A DNA stretch of 38,707 bases from Hyphochytrium catenoides (lineage: Eukaryota > Sar > Hyphochytriomycetes > Hyphochytriales > Hyphochytriaceae): the NCBI GenBank assembly GCA_900088475.1, contig FLMG01001299.1:1-38707 (forward strand). Reading direction: 5' to 3'. Position numbers and translations under genes: made by a program. This document shows, one piece after another, positions 21,801-29,818 of the stretch. Below the pieces are notes generated by a model, which worked only from the letters and a program-made list of their open reading frames with translations, did not search any database and was not told where the DNA came from. The first letter of the stretch is position 1. Each line of letters begins with the position of its first letter.

Positions 21801-24087
21801 TTGTGTCGGAGCTTCTAGGTATGATTTTGCTATTACGTTGACTTCAGCGCTTCATTCCTCTCCCTTTATGTTTCTCCGAAGTGTTCTCTCCCTCCTGTCC
21901 TACCTCCTGTCTCTCCCTTTCCTCCGGTTGCTTGATTCTTCTAAAACCTTCGCATCCTATGCAGGTCAGCATGTGGGCAGGATCTACTTTTTTAGTGATC
22001 TTCCACTGTCTAACATTATCGCCCAAGAGACCTTACCGTCTACGCCAGTTCTTCTTTTCCAAACCGATGAGGCAGATATTGTCCGCGTCCTCTCCTCGCT
22101 AGCCGCTGACATGGGCTTCCCTGAGGAGAGAGGAAAGCTCTCCATCATCTCCCTCGGCTCTGTAGATGCTCAAGCGAAGACCGAGGCAACACTGAAGAGA
22201 TTTAGCCGCGAGGGCTGTTGGATTGTCTTGCATAACTTCCACCTTTGCCCATCAAGCTGGCAGGCAAAAATAGCGAAGCTGCTAGAGGAGAGCGCTCCCA
22301 CCTCTCACGCGCAATTTCGGTGCTTTATATTAATGGACTGGGCAGCGGCTCCATCCTTGCCCGAGCTGCTTCTTCGCCACTCTCACAAAGTCACCCTTGG
22401 GAAGAAGGCGTTATCTGCTAAAGCAGACTTCTACCAGATGTGGCTCTCTGCGGAGGCAAGTGCTCGAGGAGAAGGACTGCGTCGTCGTCAGGAGTTGGTC
22501 ACGGCAGTCTATGCTCTGTGTTTCCTTCATCTACACCTTAGGCGAAGGGAGCTTTGTGGGGGAGCTGGATGGGACTTTCCCCTGTCTATTCATCCCTCCA
22601 GTCTCCATACTGCCGTCAACTATATGCGCGACTTCGTGCTGCGTGTCGGAGGCGCCACCGGTGAGAGTGCTGTCGCCGCAGAAAAGTTTGGCACTTTGAT
22701 GCCATGGGAAGAGCTTCAATACGTCATTGGTAACATACTTTACGGGGCAACAGTGCGCGGCAAGGAGAACCAGTCCATATTGAGCTTAGAGGCGCAGCAT
22801 GTCCTCAGGGAAGAGGTTCTCACTCAAATGGAAGTCTCTCCTGGGTTTCAGCTGCCTTCGCCTGCTCAAAGTGATTTCTATGAACTAGCAGAACACATTA
22901 TCGGGGCGCTGCCGTCATATGGCTGGCGCTTGCAGCCTTGGCTTGCTGTCAAAGAACGGTACCATCTCTATGAAAGAAGTCTTTACTGCCCTTTACTCCT
23001 AGAAACAGCTACTAGCGCCTCAATGGCAGATAGAGACTCTGAGACGATGGCGGAGAACCGGACAAGGGAACATCTCGAGGCTATCAGAGCTGTTCTGCCA
23101 AAAGCAGAGCTCCAGCTCGACGGATTGCAGTCTCAAGTAAGCAGCACGGCAGAGACGGAAAGTGGCGCACTACTCCTCGCTCTCCTGGAGGAATGTGAGC
23201 TAATGAATGTCCTCATAAGAAGAGTCTCTGCTGATATAAGTGCATGTCTCGCGGTAGTACAAGGGGAGGCAAACAGCACGTTGCGGACGCAGCAGAACCT
23301 GGCCTCTGTTGCTTTGAACATCGTTCCACCTTCCTGGAGGTTGTCGGAGGCCACTAACCTTGGTTTATGGGTAAAGAACCTTGGCCCACAAGTCCTGGAG
23401 ATGCAGCGTTGGGCAACCGATGTGCAGCTCCCCGTCTGTTATGACCTGAGCCTTTTTAACAGTCCCAACCGCCTGCTTCTCGCCGTCATCCGATCCGGTG
23501 CGAAGAAGTTGAAGAGCTTGCCATCTGCCGTCGCTCTAGATGCCAGGCCTACTAGATGGATGACGCGAAATGAGGTTCAGGCGGCTGCTGAGAATGGGCT
23601 CTACGTCTGCGGCTTGAAGCTCCAAGGTGCCAGATGGGAAAGTACCGGCCAGCAAGGCAAGAAGGGCCAGAAGAGTGGTCAGCCCGATCAATCCCGATCT
23701 ACACTGAGGAGCAAAGCTGGCGACCAAGGTGAAGCACCATCTACAGCGAACAACACCCGAACCGCTGCTGGGACAGCCACCAAGGGTGGACGTACAGGGT
23801 CCTTACGCGCGTTGGCGGTACGCGATTGTAACTCCATGACCCCGTTTCCGGTGTTGCATATCTTTGCATCTGTGCCGCGGGACGTGGACAATGTAGTCCG
23901 AGCAGAAGACGGGATAAGCATCTATAGAGAGCTTTCTGACCAGTTTGACTGTCCAATCTACGAGACCAGCTCCCGCCGACACCGACTTGGCCTTATACCT
24001 CTTGCACTTGGACCAGATCTGTCTTCGAAAGACTGTTTGCTTCAACGCGTGACACTATTCCTCAGGGAAGATACGGACGTCAGCTGA
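5309..24087 (+). CDS. Kelch-containing axonemal-type dynein heavy chain with degenerate AAA1; about 38 exons, ~4,359 residues
   Basis: Modelled exons: 5309-5897, 6007-6224, 6296-6708, 6776-6914, 7047-7739, 7827-8096, 8371-9156, 9388-9798, 9910-10500, 10684-11107, 11270-11383, 11475-11887, 12076-12385, 12539-12720, 12958-13198, 13432-13532, 13768-14127, 14299-14768, 14913-15300, 15454-16185, 16261-16418, 16620-16779, 16914-17000, 17156-17293, 17357-17467, 17558-17746, 17994-18116, 18273-18425, 18548-18680, 18766-18842, 18991-19119, 19388-19536, 19672-20191, 20409-20918, 21041-21208, 21391-21637, 21759-21818, 21965-24087. Every junction is GT-AG with matching phase, and the total is divisible by three. 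Domain order: Kelch propeller, IPT/TIG, filamin-like repeat, linker, AAA1-4, stalk with microtubule-binding tip, AAA5-6, C-terminal domain. The Kelch-filamin front end is the hallmark of outer-arm heavy chains such as Chlamydomonas alpha (ODA11), so an axonemal outer-arm role is inferred. AAA1 lacks catalytic residues. The start at 5309 is the first ATG ahead of blade 1; an extra upstream exon cannot be excluded. Least certain is 17001-17155. Confidence 0.88.
6790..7560 (+). other. Dynein tail IPT/TIG domain followed by filamin-type Ig repeat
   Basis: Residues about 415-515 begin with VVALYPPTGPVTGGTEIYI, the classic IPT/TIG opening, and run to VPFTFQP. Residues about 520-640 show the filamin-repeat pattern: SYAFGPGLLSGQV, then a QDPGNGVYTVTYTAP strand pair, then an SPFRVRFEASG end. 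Together with the Kelch propeller this matches the front end of Chlamydomonas alpha-type outer-arm heavy chains. Confidence 0.8.
8371..10500 (+). other. Dynein linker (DHC_N2-like) region
   Basis: Exons 8371-9156, 9388-9798 and 9910-10500 encode the linker that swings over the AAA ring. Landmarks are REPYIRTRHWQQLM (family: R-x-RHW), then SWLYLFPLFSGSIQAQ (family: W-x-YLEPIF), then VLFFVSDAQMMRIFSDP (family: RFFFVSD), and FKWRAQ just before AAA1 (family: FEWxxQLR). AAA1 starts near residue 1370, several hundred residues earlier than in most heavy chains, so the ordinary helical tail between the filamin repeat and the linker is largely missing. Confidence 0.8.
10684..12075 (+). other. Dynein AAA1 module, catalytic motifs degenerate
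   Basis: Position is fixed by the flanking linker and by FDLNFEHGGHFYSASSRLIM (family: YEYLGNxxRLVIT). The Walker A site at 10858-10878 reads GPTAGKR, that is GxxxGK, where the family has GPAGTGKT (GxxxxGK). The Walker B site reads AWVVWERLEDLP at 10996-11031, where the family has AWGCFDEFNRI, so the catalytic Glu is Arg. The sensor segment is FVVMPSHGA in place of ITMNPGYAG, losing the Asn. A downstream LFRPLHVGRPDLL is recognisable (family: LFRPVAMMVPD), as is WHLWDVRKVKEI (family: HYDWGLRAIKSV). The fold is therefore present but the site should neither bind ATP normally nor hydrolyse it. Confidence 0.8.
12076..14127 (+). other. Dynein AAA2 module with intact P-loop
   Basis: The P-loop GPPGSGKT (about residues 1788-1795) is created across the intron 12386-12538: one base of the fourth codon lies at 12385 and the rest at 12539-12540. 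WRDGLL (family: EWTDGI), KWIVVDGELND (family: KWIVFDGPVDA) and SPSSLSHCGLLYIS (family: SPATVSRCGMVY) follow in order, so AAA2 is recognisable from end to end. In known dyneins AAA2 binds ATP without hydrolysing it. Confidence 0.85.
13320..13395. repeat. Pyrimidine-rich CT repeat inside a dynein intron
   Basis: An imperfect CT/CTGT-rich tract lies within the intron 13199-13431. It is noncoding in the splice model and sits upstream of the acceptor at 13431. Confidence 0.7.
14299..15453 (+). other. Dynein AAA3 module
   Basis: VFIPTEATAAAEQWL matches the family VPTxDTxR lead-in. The P-loop is GRSGGGKR at 14431-14454 (family: GPTGTGKS): spacing is intact but the Ser/Thr after Lys is Arg. The Walker B equivalent is VFVEDVSD (family: FIDDLNMP). 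ALELLRQYYDYEAWYDR and RRLLRHLSVVPL correspond to the family ELLRQxxDxxxWYD and RRxRHF motifs. RPQFVFGLHNLVRV near 15205 matches the FNLRDLSRV segment that closes AAA3. Confidence 0.8.
15454..17000 (+). other. Dynein AAA4 module
   Basis: LSHELEREYGDRLPT matches the family HExxRVFxDRL. The nucleotide loop is SAPSGYGKKT near 15886-15915 (family: GVGGSGRQS), with Ala at the first Gly position but a GK pair that most axonemal AAA4 loops lack. FLSGKLEGEV matches the family iLxxGEVP. HVFLLSGTELCRFGKE corresponds to HVVLCxSPxGxxFRxR, and it joins TVICLPPLLAPDL (family: CTIDWFxxWP) only when intron 16419-16619 is removed. Confidence 0.75.
17156..18842 (+). other. Dynein stalk coiled coil and microtubule-binding tip
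   Basis: Exons 17156-17293 and 17357-17467 encode the first stalk helix (Glu/Lys-rich, heptad-like). Exon 17558-17746 contains LRGMLLALDRLEVKEV (family: ALDxLxxxDIxEVK). Exons 17994-18116 and 18273-18425 form the microtubule-binding tip: TWKVLRSSLFANIAEF, then VTAALCEWLLNATQYNELM (family: SxAAxxLCxWVxAMxxY) and LLPKKKVLKE. Exons 18548-18680 and 18766-18842 return as the second helix. The tip is therefore complete although diverged. Confidence 0.8.
18991..20408 (+). other. Dynein AAA5 module
   Basis: LLGSSLITSAFLSYCGPFS matches the family LxGDxLLxxxFIxYxGPF. KLPTDEYSIQSAAIV matches GLPxDxxSxxNGII, and RRAVLVKDPYLQASQWLK matches RWPLMIDPQxQAxxWI. EVRLHPSFRLVLLCPLS and VTSFCYVSPSTLEAEL correspond to HPxFRLYLTT and VINFxVTxxGLExQLL. 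Exons are 18991-19119, 19388-19536 and 19672-20191. Confidence 0.85.
20409..22470 (+). other. Dynein AAA6 module
   Basis: After IRSLTNMKTTSETLRKTL and the Tyr-x4-Arg-Ala segment (YYKGIAERAALLFLWL), the AAA6 core follows: LAKQALLPEHILPAAL, WLDSQTWASVKRLEEVPGL and NLRRDRLQDACELFVSELL (family: RPDRxxxAxxxFV). LLFQTDEADIVRVLSSLA takes the place of the family SPGADP loop, and GCWIVLHNFHLCPSSW matches GxWVxLQNCHLxxSW. Spliced from 20409-20918, 21041-21208, 21391-21637, 21759-21818 and 21965 onward. Confidence 0.85.
22471..24087 (+). other. Dynein C-terminal domain, with a low-complexity insertion
   Basis: The long last exon encodes the helical C-terminal region and then VYVCGLKLQGARWE-type sequence (family: VxGLxLEGAxWD). 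Directly after that motif, 23638-23805 encodes about 55 Gly/Gln/Lys/Ser/Thr-rich residues that look like an inserted loop. The final strand region resumes with VLHIFASVP and the DCPIYET motif (family: CPVYxT), ending at the TGA at 24085-24087. Confidence 0.85.
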
Positions 24088-25435
24088 ACAGAGGGCCAAC
24101 GTCGCTCTTCATATCTCTGTTCCCATACGCCCGTAATAAGAGGGAGAGAGTGTGTGCAGACAGCAGTGTAAGGAGCAGCAAAAGCTCTACGCAGAGTATT
24201 TATTTAGGGAATGAAAATGTTTGAGCCAGGGCTCGCCAGCTTTACGAAGCTGGGCGGCCCATCGGCTGATAGAAGCCCATAGAAGCTGCTCAGCGCACCT
24301 TCCACTTAGTTATAGTCCTTGCAGTTGGACGTATCACCATAGATTGTCTTCGTGCATCGAGCTCTTACCCTGTGGTCCACATATTTCTCTTTGCACGATG
24401 AGTATGATGAAGAGTACACTGGACTGCGGTCCGTACAGCTACCCTCCGCCTTAATATACAATGAACGCTAGCCCATGCCCCGTGAGCCAGTTCCGTGGTA
24501 CACAGTGTCACGTTCTTCTACTCATATACCCAGCCAAAGCGGAGGGACAGTGGAGACCCCTTCCTCTACACGGAGCGCGCTTGGTGTCTGTTAGGCCGTC
24601 CACTTGAAGGGGACCTAGAGATGTAACAGATTGGCACATGGTTGCCGATGTGGACCTGAGAGAGTAGTGCCAATATGCCCGACTCTCCCATAGCTCACAC
24701 ACCTTCCCTGCTTCTTGTTTGGCGGTATCTGGGCTGATGGGTATCCCAGGAGCAAGGGAAGCTTTGAAACGAGGAGGAGGGAGCTGTGGAAGATGGGGTA
24801 CGAGAGAACACATTACCTCTTTTGTCTGACATAGACTAGGACGCCATAAGCTATCCTAATGCTAGAGTACACGCTTCCATGTGTCAGGGATCGAGGAAAG
24901 CCTGCTTACTTTGTCAGGAGGACTGTGGTACGAAGCGTTTATCTGCTACTGGAGGACTTGCTTCATCATCTGTAGTCTTCACATTTCCGCAGGATGTGCA
25001 CTAACTAGCCGGCGCTCTTTCTTAATAACTTCTACGTCCCGACGTCGTCTGCCCCTAACTTGATAGTACCCGGCACTGCAGCGCTCTCTGCCTGATCTCA
25101 GCTGAGGTCAATTGAGCAGAGGAGACACTGAGGAACAGGCGAAAGGCGAGACGAGTGTGGTGAACTACGTTCCCTACCCATCCAACAACCCCTTCACCCA
25201 TCCATCATCCCAAGTCCGTCTCTGGGAGCGTCAAGACCATTCAGGCTCTGACAGCTGCTACAGTCGTCATAGTATAGTTGCTGACTTGTATAACCTGCCT
25301 GTGATTAATACCCGTCACCAGACACACCACACATATGACTGATATCATACTACATGGTAGCTTGAGCTTTACCCTCCTCTCTGCATCTGGAGCGGCCTGG
25401 CTAGAGCAAGTGGCGAGGAAGCGGACAAGGAAAAG
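24088..25435. other. Intergenic region downstream of the dynein gene
   Basis: No convincing exon on either strand; the short frames at 24221, 24508, 24881 and 25112 lack family resemblance. A 7-base perfect hairpin with a TACG loop lies at 24236-24253. The dynein 3' UTR should be at the left edge. The inverted repeat begins at the right edge. Confidence 0.5.
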
Positions 25436-25866
25436 GACTCTGCGGCTCGCAGCGGAGCGGCGCGGAGGCCGCGAGTGAGTGCCAACTGGGAAAGGGAGCG
25501 AAGGAGCTCCAACCGCGGGCGCGAATGAGTGCCGATCGGGAAGGGGAGCAGGGGAGCTCCGACCGGCCAGCAGGAACTGTGCCACGGGCGCGAATGAGGG
25601 CCAACTTGGGAGGAAAGCGAGCGAGCTCCAACGGCCAGCGGGAACTGAGCCGAGGGCGCGAACGAGTGCCAACGGGACAGGGGAGCGAAGTAGCACCACT
25701 GGGCCAGCATGAACTGAGCGACGGGTGCGAGCACGGGCTACTAATGGACCATTGCACCGTGGGAATAGGAGCCCACGCAGTGAGCAGCGCGGCACGGACA
25801 GACCACTGTCACGTCGTCTTCTGGACCAATTGGTGTCTTCGGAAAGCGATCGCGAGGAGCACGAGG
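25436..25866 (+). repeat. Left arm of a ~430-base inverted repeat
   Basis: The sequence is nearly identical to the reverse complement of 26139-26565. The best stretch is 25740-25866, which matches the right arm's reverse complement with only a handful of differences. Further out the arms stay alignable but the left arm lacks part of one 69-base unit. The arms are GC-rich compared with neighbouring DNA. Confidence 0.88.
25517..25735 (+). repeat. 69-base minisatellite in the left arm (about three units)
   Basis: Units start at 25517, 25586, 25654 and 25723 (the last is partial), each opening with GGGCGCGAA or GGGTGCGAG and ending near GGAACTGWGCCAC/GA. Because 69 is a multiple of three, the tandem array stays open in several frames and creates long spurious open frames on both strands. 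Confidence 0.85.
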
Positions 25867-25898
25867 GTGGGACGGAGGACCCACCACCAGAAGAAGGA

Positions 25899-26138
25899 AT
25901 GAGCTCAGGCTCCGCGGGCGATAGTGAAGAAGGATTGGAAAACCTCTCCCGGCGAGACCCAGGGTTAGGAACGATCTCCGCGAGAGACCGCGAGCGGTTA
26001 CCGGTTTTTGAGGGGAACCAATCGTTCAGGCACCATCTCCGGGACTTGGAGGTGGTTAGTCGTCGTTGGACCGACGCACAGCGTGTAACGGCGCTGGAAG
26101 AGTCTATTGGGAAACAGTACCGCCATGTGCTAGGGTTA
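25899..26138 (+). pseudogene. Gag-like fragment between the inverted arms
   Basis: An ATG at 25899 opens a frame through the spacer: an acidic Ser/Gly/Glu-rich start, then LPVFEGNQSFRHHLRDLE and RRWTDAQRVTALEES. This resembles the start of Ty3/Gypsy-type Gag proteins (P-x-FxG followed by a helical stretch with WTDxxxxxxL). The frame then runs into the right arm, where it ends at 26264, so nothing after the first ~80 residues is gag-like. I infer a truncated retroelement. No protease, reverse transcriptase or integrase is present, and the resemblance is by eye only. Confidence 0.35.
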
Positions 26139-26565
26139 CCTCGTGCTCCCCGCGATCGCTTTCGGAAGACTCCAATTGGTCCAGAAGACGACGTGACAGT
26201 GGTCTGTCCGTGCCGCGCTGCGCACTGCGTGGGCTCCTATTTCCACGGTGCAATGGTCCATTAGTAGCCCGTGCTCGCACCCGTCGCTCAGTTCATGCTG
26301 GCCCAATGATGCTCCTTCGCTCCCCTGTCCAGTTGGCACTCGTTCGCGCCCTCGGCTCAGTTCCCCCTGGCCGTTGGAGCTCGGTCGCTCCCCTTCCAAG
26401 TTGGCCCTCATTCGCTCCCGTGGCACAGTTCCTGTTGGCCGGTTGGAGTTCCCTTGCTCCCTTTCCCAGTTGGCACTCACTCGCGGCCGTGGCTCAGTTC
26501 CCGGTGGCCGGTTGGGGCTCCCTTGCTCCAGGCCTCCGCGCCGCTCCTCTGCAAGACGCAGAGTC
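26139..26565 (-). repeat. Right arm of the inverted repeat, including the 69-base minisatellite
   Basis: This is the reverse-complement partner of 25436-25866, separated by a spacer of about 272 bases. It carries one more partial 69-base unit than the left arm. The open frames at 26066-26593 (+), 26248-26811 (+) and 26136-26630 (-) are products of the repeat and are not annotated as genes. Confidence 0.88.
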
Positions 26566-27099
26566 TCCGCAGCGATGGCCAATACAAGCATGAGCTCTCG
26601 CTGCGTTAGCGTTCCAGATCCCTCCGACATTGTTGAGGTCAGGCTGCGAGACCGCTGCTTGCGTTCCGCGTCCCCCCACGGCCAGCAGCAGCGACTGCGC
26701 GGCCCCGTGATGCTGACCGCCGTTGCCTCCTGCTGCCACTTCGCGTTTCCACCATTCTCCTCCCTCTCTCTCTTTCCATTTCTCGTCCCACTCCTCTCTC
26801 TCGTCCACTAACCCTTACCTCGCCAGTTCCTCTAGCCAGGCTGCTTCCAGTGGCGGAGAGGAGAGGTAAAGCTCACGCAGCTCCCATGTAGTACTATATC
26901 AGTCAGATGTGTGGAGATGTGTCTGGTGACGGGGAAAACACTTAGTGATTTACCAATTAAGGATATACAAGTCAGCATCTCTATTACTACTAGGAGCTGT
27001 CATAGTCAGGGTCTGAATGGTCCTGAAGGCTCCAACAGAGTTGGAGGGATGAAGGGGCTGTTGGCTGGGTAGAACTCTCTAGTTCACTGTAGAGGAAAG

Positions 27100-27135
<36 letters not shown>

Positions 27136-27384
27136 GGGAGGGACGAGACAGGGAGACACAGAGGCAGAGACAGTGACAGAGACAGAGAGAGAAAGAGAGA
27201 GAAACACAGATAGAGAAAGAGAGACAGAGAGTGAGAGAGAGAGAGAGGAGGAGAGAGAGACAGAGACAGACAGAGTGAGACAGAGACAGCGAGAGAGAGA
27301 GAGGGGAGAGAAAGTGAGGGACAGAGACAGACAGACAGAGGGAGAGACAGTGACAGAGACAGAGAGAGAAAGAGAGAGAAACCC

Positions 27385-27416
<32 letters not shown>

Positions 27417-27754
27417 CACCCCCATGACTTACTCAACTCGAATCGCCAATTATTCTGAATGTTGTTTGCTTCTTCTTCTTCCCAGAAATCCTAGCCGCTA
27501 ACGGTAGGAACCAAGTCACGTTTTCTTCTGAGTCATCAACAGCAACAGGAGAAGCGGAAGAGTCTCTGTGAGAAGCGCCGGTGAGTCATTCACCGCGGCC
27601 TCGATGCTGCCCAAGGCAGAGGAAGCGAAGACCCAAGAGAAGAAGACCTCCAAGACTAATATATTATCTAAGGACATGGCCGGGATAGAGGGCTAAGTAA
27701 GCTGGAGCGATGTGGATTGTCTGAGGTAAAAGGTGGAAGCTCTGGGAAGAGAGA
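26566..27754. other. Intergenic region before the GNL1-type gene
   Basis: Apart from the purine repeat at 27101-27420 I see no gene. The segment 27421-27754 should include the promoter and 5' UTR of the GTPase gene. A possible 5' UTR intron cannot be judged from sequence alone. Confidence 0.5.
27101..27420 (+). repeat. GA-rich purine microsatellite, ~320 bases
   Basis: Nearly unbroken purine on the + strand, built from GAGA, GACAGAGA and GAAAGAGA units. On the - strand it reads as Leu-Ser repeats (27084-27436) and on the + strand as Arg-Glu repeats; both are trivial open frames. Confidence 0.95.
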
Positions 27755-29818
27755 ATGCCTGCAGGAGGGAGAAAGAAGCCCTTTAGCGCCAAAGCGAAGA
27801 AGCAGCAGCTTCAAGCGAAGCGCGAAAGACAACGCAAGGCGGTCGAGGAAGCAAATCCTGAGTCTTTTGAGGGCGTCCTCTCGCCCCGAAGTGGACGAGG
27901 AAGAAGGAAGGCCCACGATGTAGAAGGGGCTGCTGCTGAAGAAGGGACGGCAAGACCATTGCAAGGAGGCAGTCCTGGGCTCGGACGCAAGCTTACTACC
28001 ATCTTTGCAAGGGAGTCCGATGAAGAGGTTGCTAGACGGAAGAGCGACGCCACGCGGCGTCTGACTTACCGCTGGACGGAGTCGCCATACGTGGATGGGC
28101 TCTGCGCGAAAGAAAACGATGTAGACATACCTAAACGCCCCCCTTGGGATAAGTCCATGACCCCGGAAATGTTAGAACAGCGGGAGCATGAGGCCTTTGA
28201 CCGCTGGCTCCATGATCTTCAGGAACATTATCCTCTCGGCCGTCTTAACTATTTTGAGCAGAACATCGAGGTGTGGCGGCAGCTGTGGCGGGTCATCGAG
28301 AGGGCTGACATCCTGATCTACATCCTTGACATTCGCTTCCCCCTCATTCATTTTGGACAGAAGTTCTACTCTTACATTAGAGAAGAGCACGGCAAAGAGG
28401 TCGTCCTTTGTCTGAATAAGTGTGACCTTGTCGGTGAGGAGGTTGTTCTAGCCTGGCTTAGCTACTTTAGAAGTATACTTCCTGGTGCGCGGATAACATT
28501 CTTCCATTCAAACAAAGGTGGGAATCCTGGCGCAACTCACTCTGCTGAAGATGCATTTCGGCTTATGGAGACTATTAGCAAGTGCGTAGTCAGTAGGCAA
28601 GGGCGACAAGTGCCTGCCTCTTCCTTTATGGCCGACTATCTGCATGCACTAAGTGTACGGGATGCGCCAGACAAAGAATCGGAACTCCACCTTTCGCAGG
28701 AAGAAAGCGCTGGAGTTCAAGGCTCTATCCCTTTCGAGGAAGAACCGGAGGAAGTCGAGATAGATCAGAGGAAGATGCCGCGGAGGCAAAGGCAGCGGGA
28801 GAGCTATCTGCTTTTGGGCGTGATCGGAGAGCCGAACATGGGAAAATCTACGCTGATGAACAATATCTTCAAACGCAAGGTTGTCAGCCATTCTTCTACA
28901 CCGGGCCATACCAAGCACTTTCAGACGATGTTCCTGACCCCCACTATCTGCTTTTGTGACTCACCGGGGGTTGTTCTTCCAAAGCTAGACGTCCCAAGAG
29001 AGCTTCAGGTAGGGAGGACCTTCATCAGAGACCTTTATAGACACAGGCTGGGAAACAGGACGAACATAATAAGATCTCCGTAAGCCTTGACAAGAGGAGA
29101 TTGAATTGTGGGAGCACTTAGGAAGGGACAGATAGACGAGTGGAGTGACTGCCAGCCTCGTGGCGACAAAGGCTAATGTCGTACTCTCTTGAAGGTGCTC
29201 GTGGGAGTCTATCCTATTGCTCAGACTCGTGAGCCCTACAGTGCGGTCCGCTACCTGGCAGAGCGCTGCTATCCCCCCATACAGGAGGTTTATCGCCTGA
29301 GTCCGGACTATGATCAGGCCGAAGATGACGGTAAGCTAAAGACTCTTAAGATGGCATCTCGTGGCTGAGGAGCTAACTTACCACCTGGTTGATAATCTAT
29401 AGGCAGCCAGCAGGTAGAGGGCACCTGGGTTCCCTCTACCGGCAAGGAATGGTCTCCTTACAGGCTGGCGGAGGCATACGCACTAAAGAGAGGCTTCACT
29501 ACGAAAGGAGGGCGGCCTGACACCTACAGAGCCTGCAACCGCATCCTACGAGATGCAATGAATGGGTGGAAAATTGTCATGGTCTTCATGCCTCCGGACT
29601 GGTACGAGACTCACAAGGATGCATTGCCTCCGACGAGGTGCATGGTAGAGTCAGAGGAGCAAGTCGAGAGCGAGAAAGTTGACCTTTTCTCAGAAGAAGA
29701 TGATCAAGACAGTGATGACGAAGAGCAGGAGCAAGAGACACGTGCAAGCCCTCCAATGGCGGACAGACATCCTACTGCGTCCTTCGCTCTACTGGATGAT
29801 GAAGGCAACGAGGCATAG
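27755..29818 (+). CDS. GNL1: GNL1-type circularly permuted GTPase (YlqF/YawG family)
   Basis: Exons are 27755-29008, 29195-29330 and 29403-29818, about 601 residues. The N-terminus (KKPFSAKAKKQQLQAKRERQ) closely follows the animal GNL1 start and is a basic, likely nucleolar/nuclear targeting segment. GTPase motifs occur in permuted order: NKCD (G4) near residue 225, then GEPNMGKST (G1) near 353, TPGH (G2) near 380, and DSPG (G3) near 400. Other GNL1 landmarks are RPPWDKSM, LNYFEQNIEVWRQLWRVIE, TPGHTKHFQTMFLTP, VGVYPIAQTREPYSAVRYL and an acidic tail ending in SFALLDDEG. Relatives act in ribosome assembly, so a similar role is inferred. LSG1 (the other eukaryotic permuted GTPase) fits less well because it lacks this N-terminus and the YPIAQxxEPY segment. 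Confidence 0.93.

Noticed and set aside
5309-24087. The dynein locus as a decayed pseudogene
   Set aside because: About 38 exons splice in phase without a premature stop, which is not expected for neutral decay over ~13 kb of coding sequence. Loss is concentrated in ATPase residues.
25241-26811. Several overlapping open frames on both strands in the inverted repeat
   Set aside because: The 69-base unit is a multiple of three and GC-rich, so many frames stay open. Only the spacer fragment looks protein-like.
26990-27436. Leu-Ser repeat open frames on the - strand
   Set aside because: They are trivial translations of a GA/CT microsatellite, which has no stop codons in these frames.
27755-29818. 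LSG1 (large subunit GTPase 1) as identity of the permuted GTPase
   Set aside because: The N-terminal KKPFSxKxKKxQLQ segment, RPPW motif and the SFALLDDEG-type end match GNL1 better.
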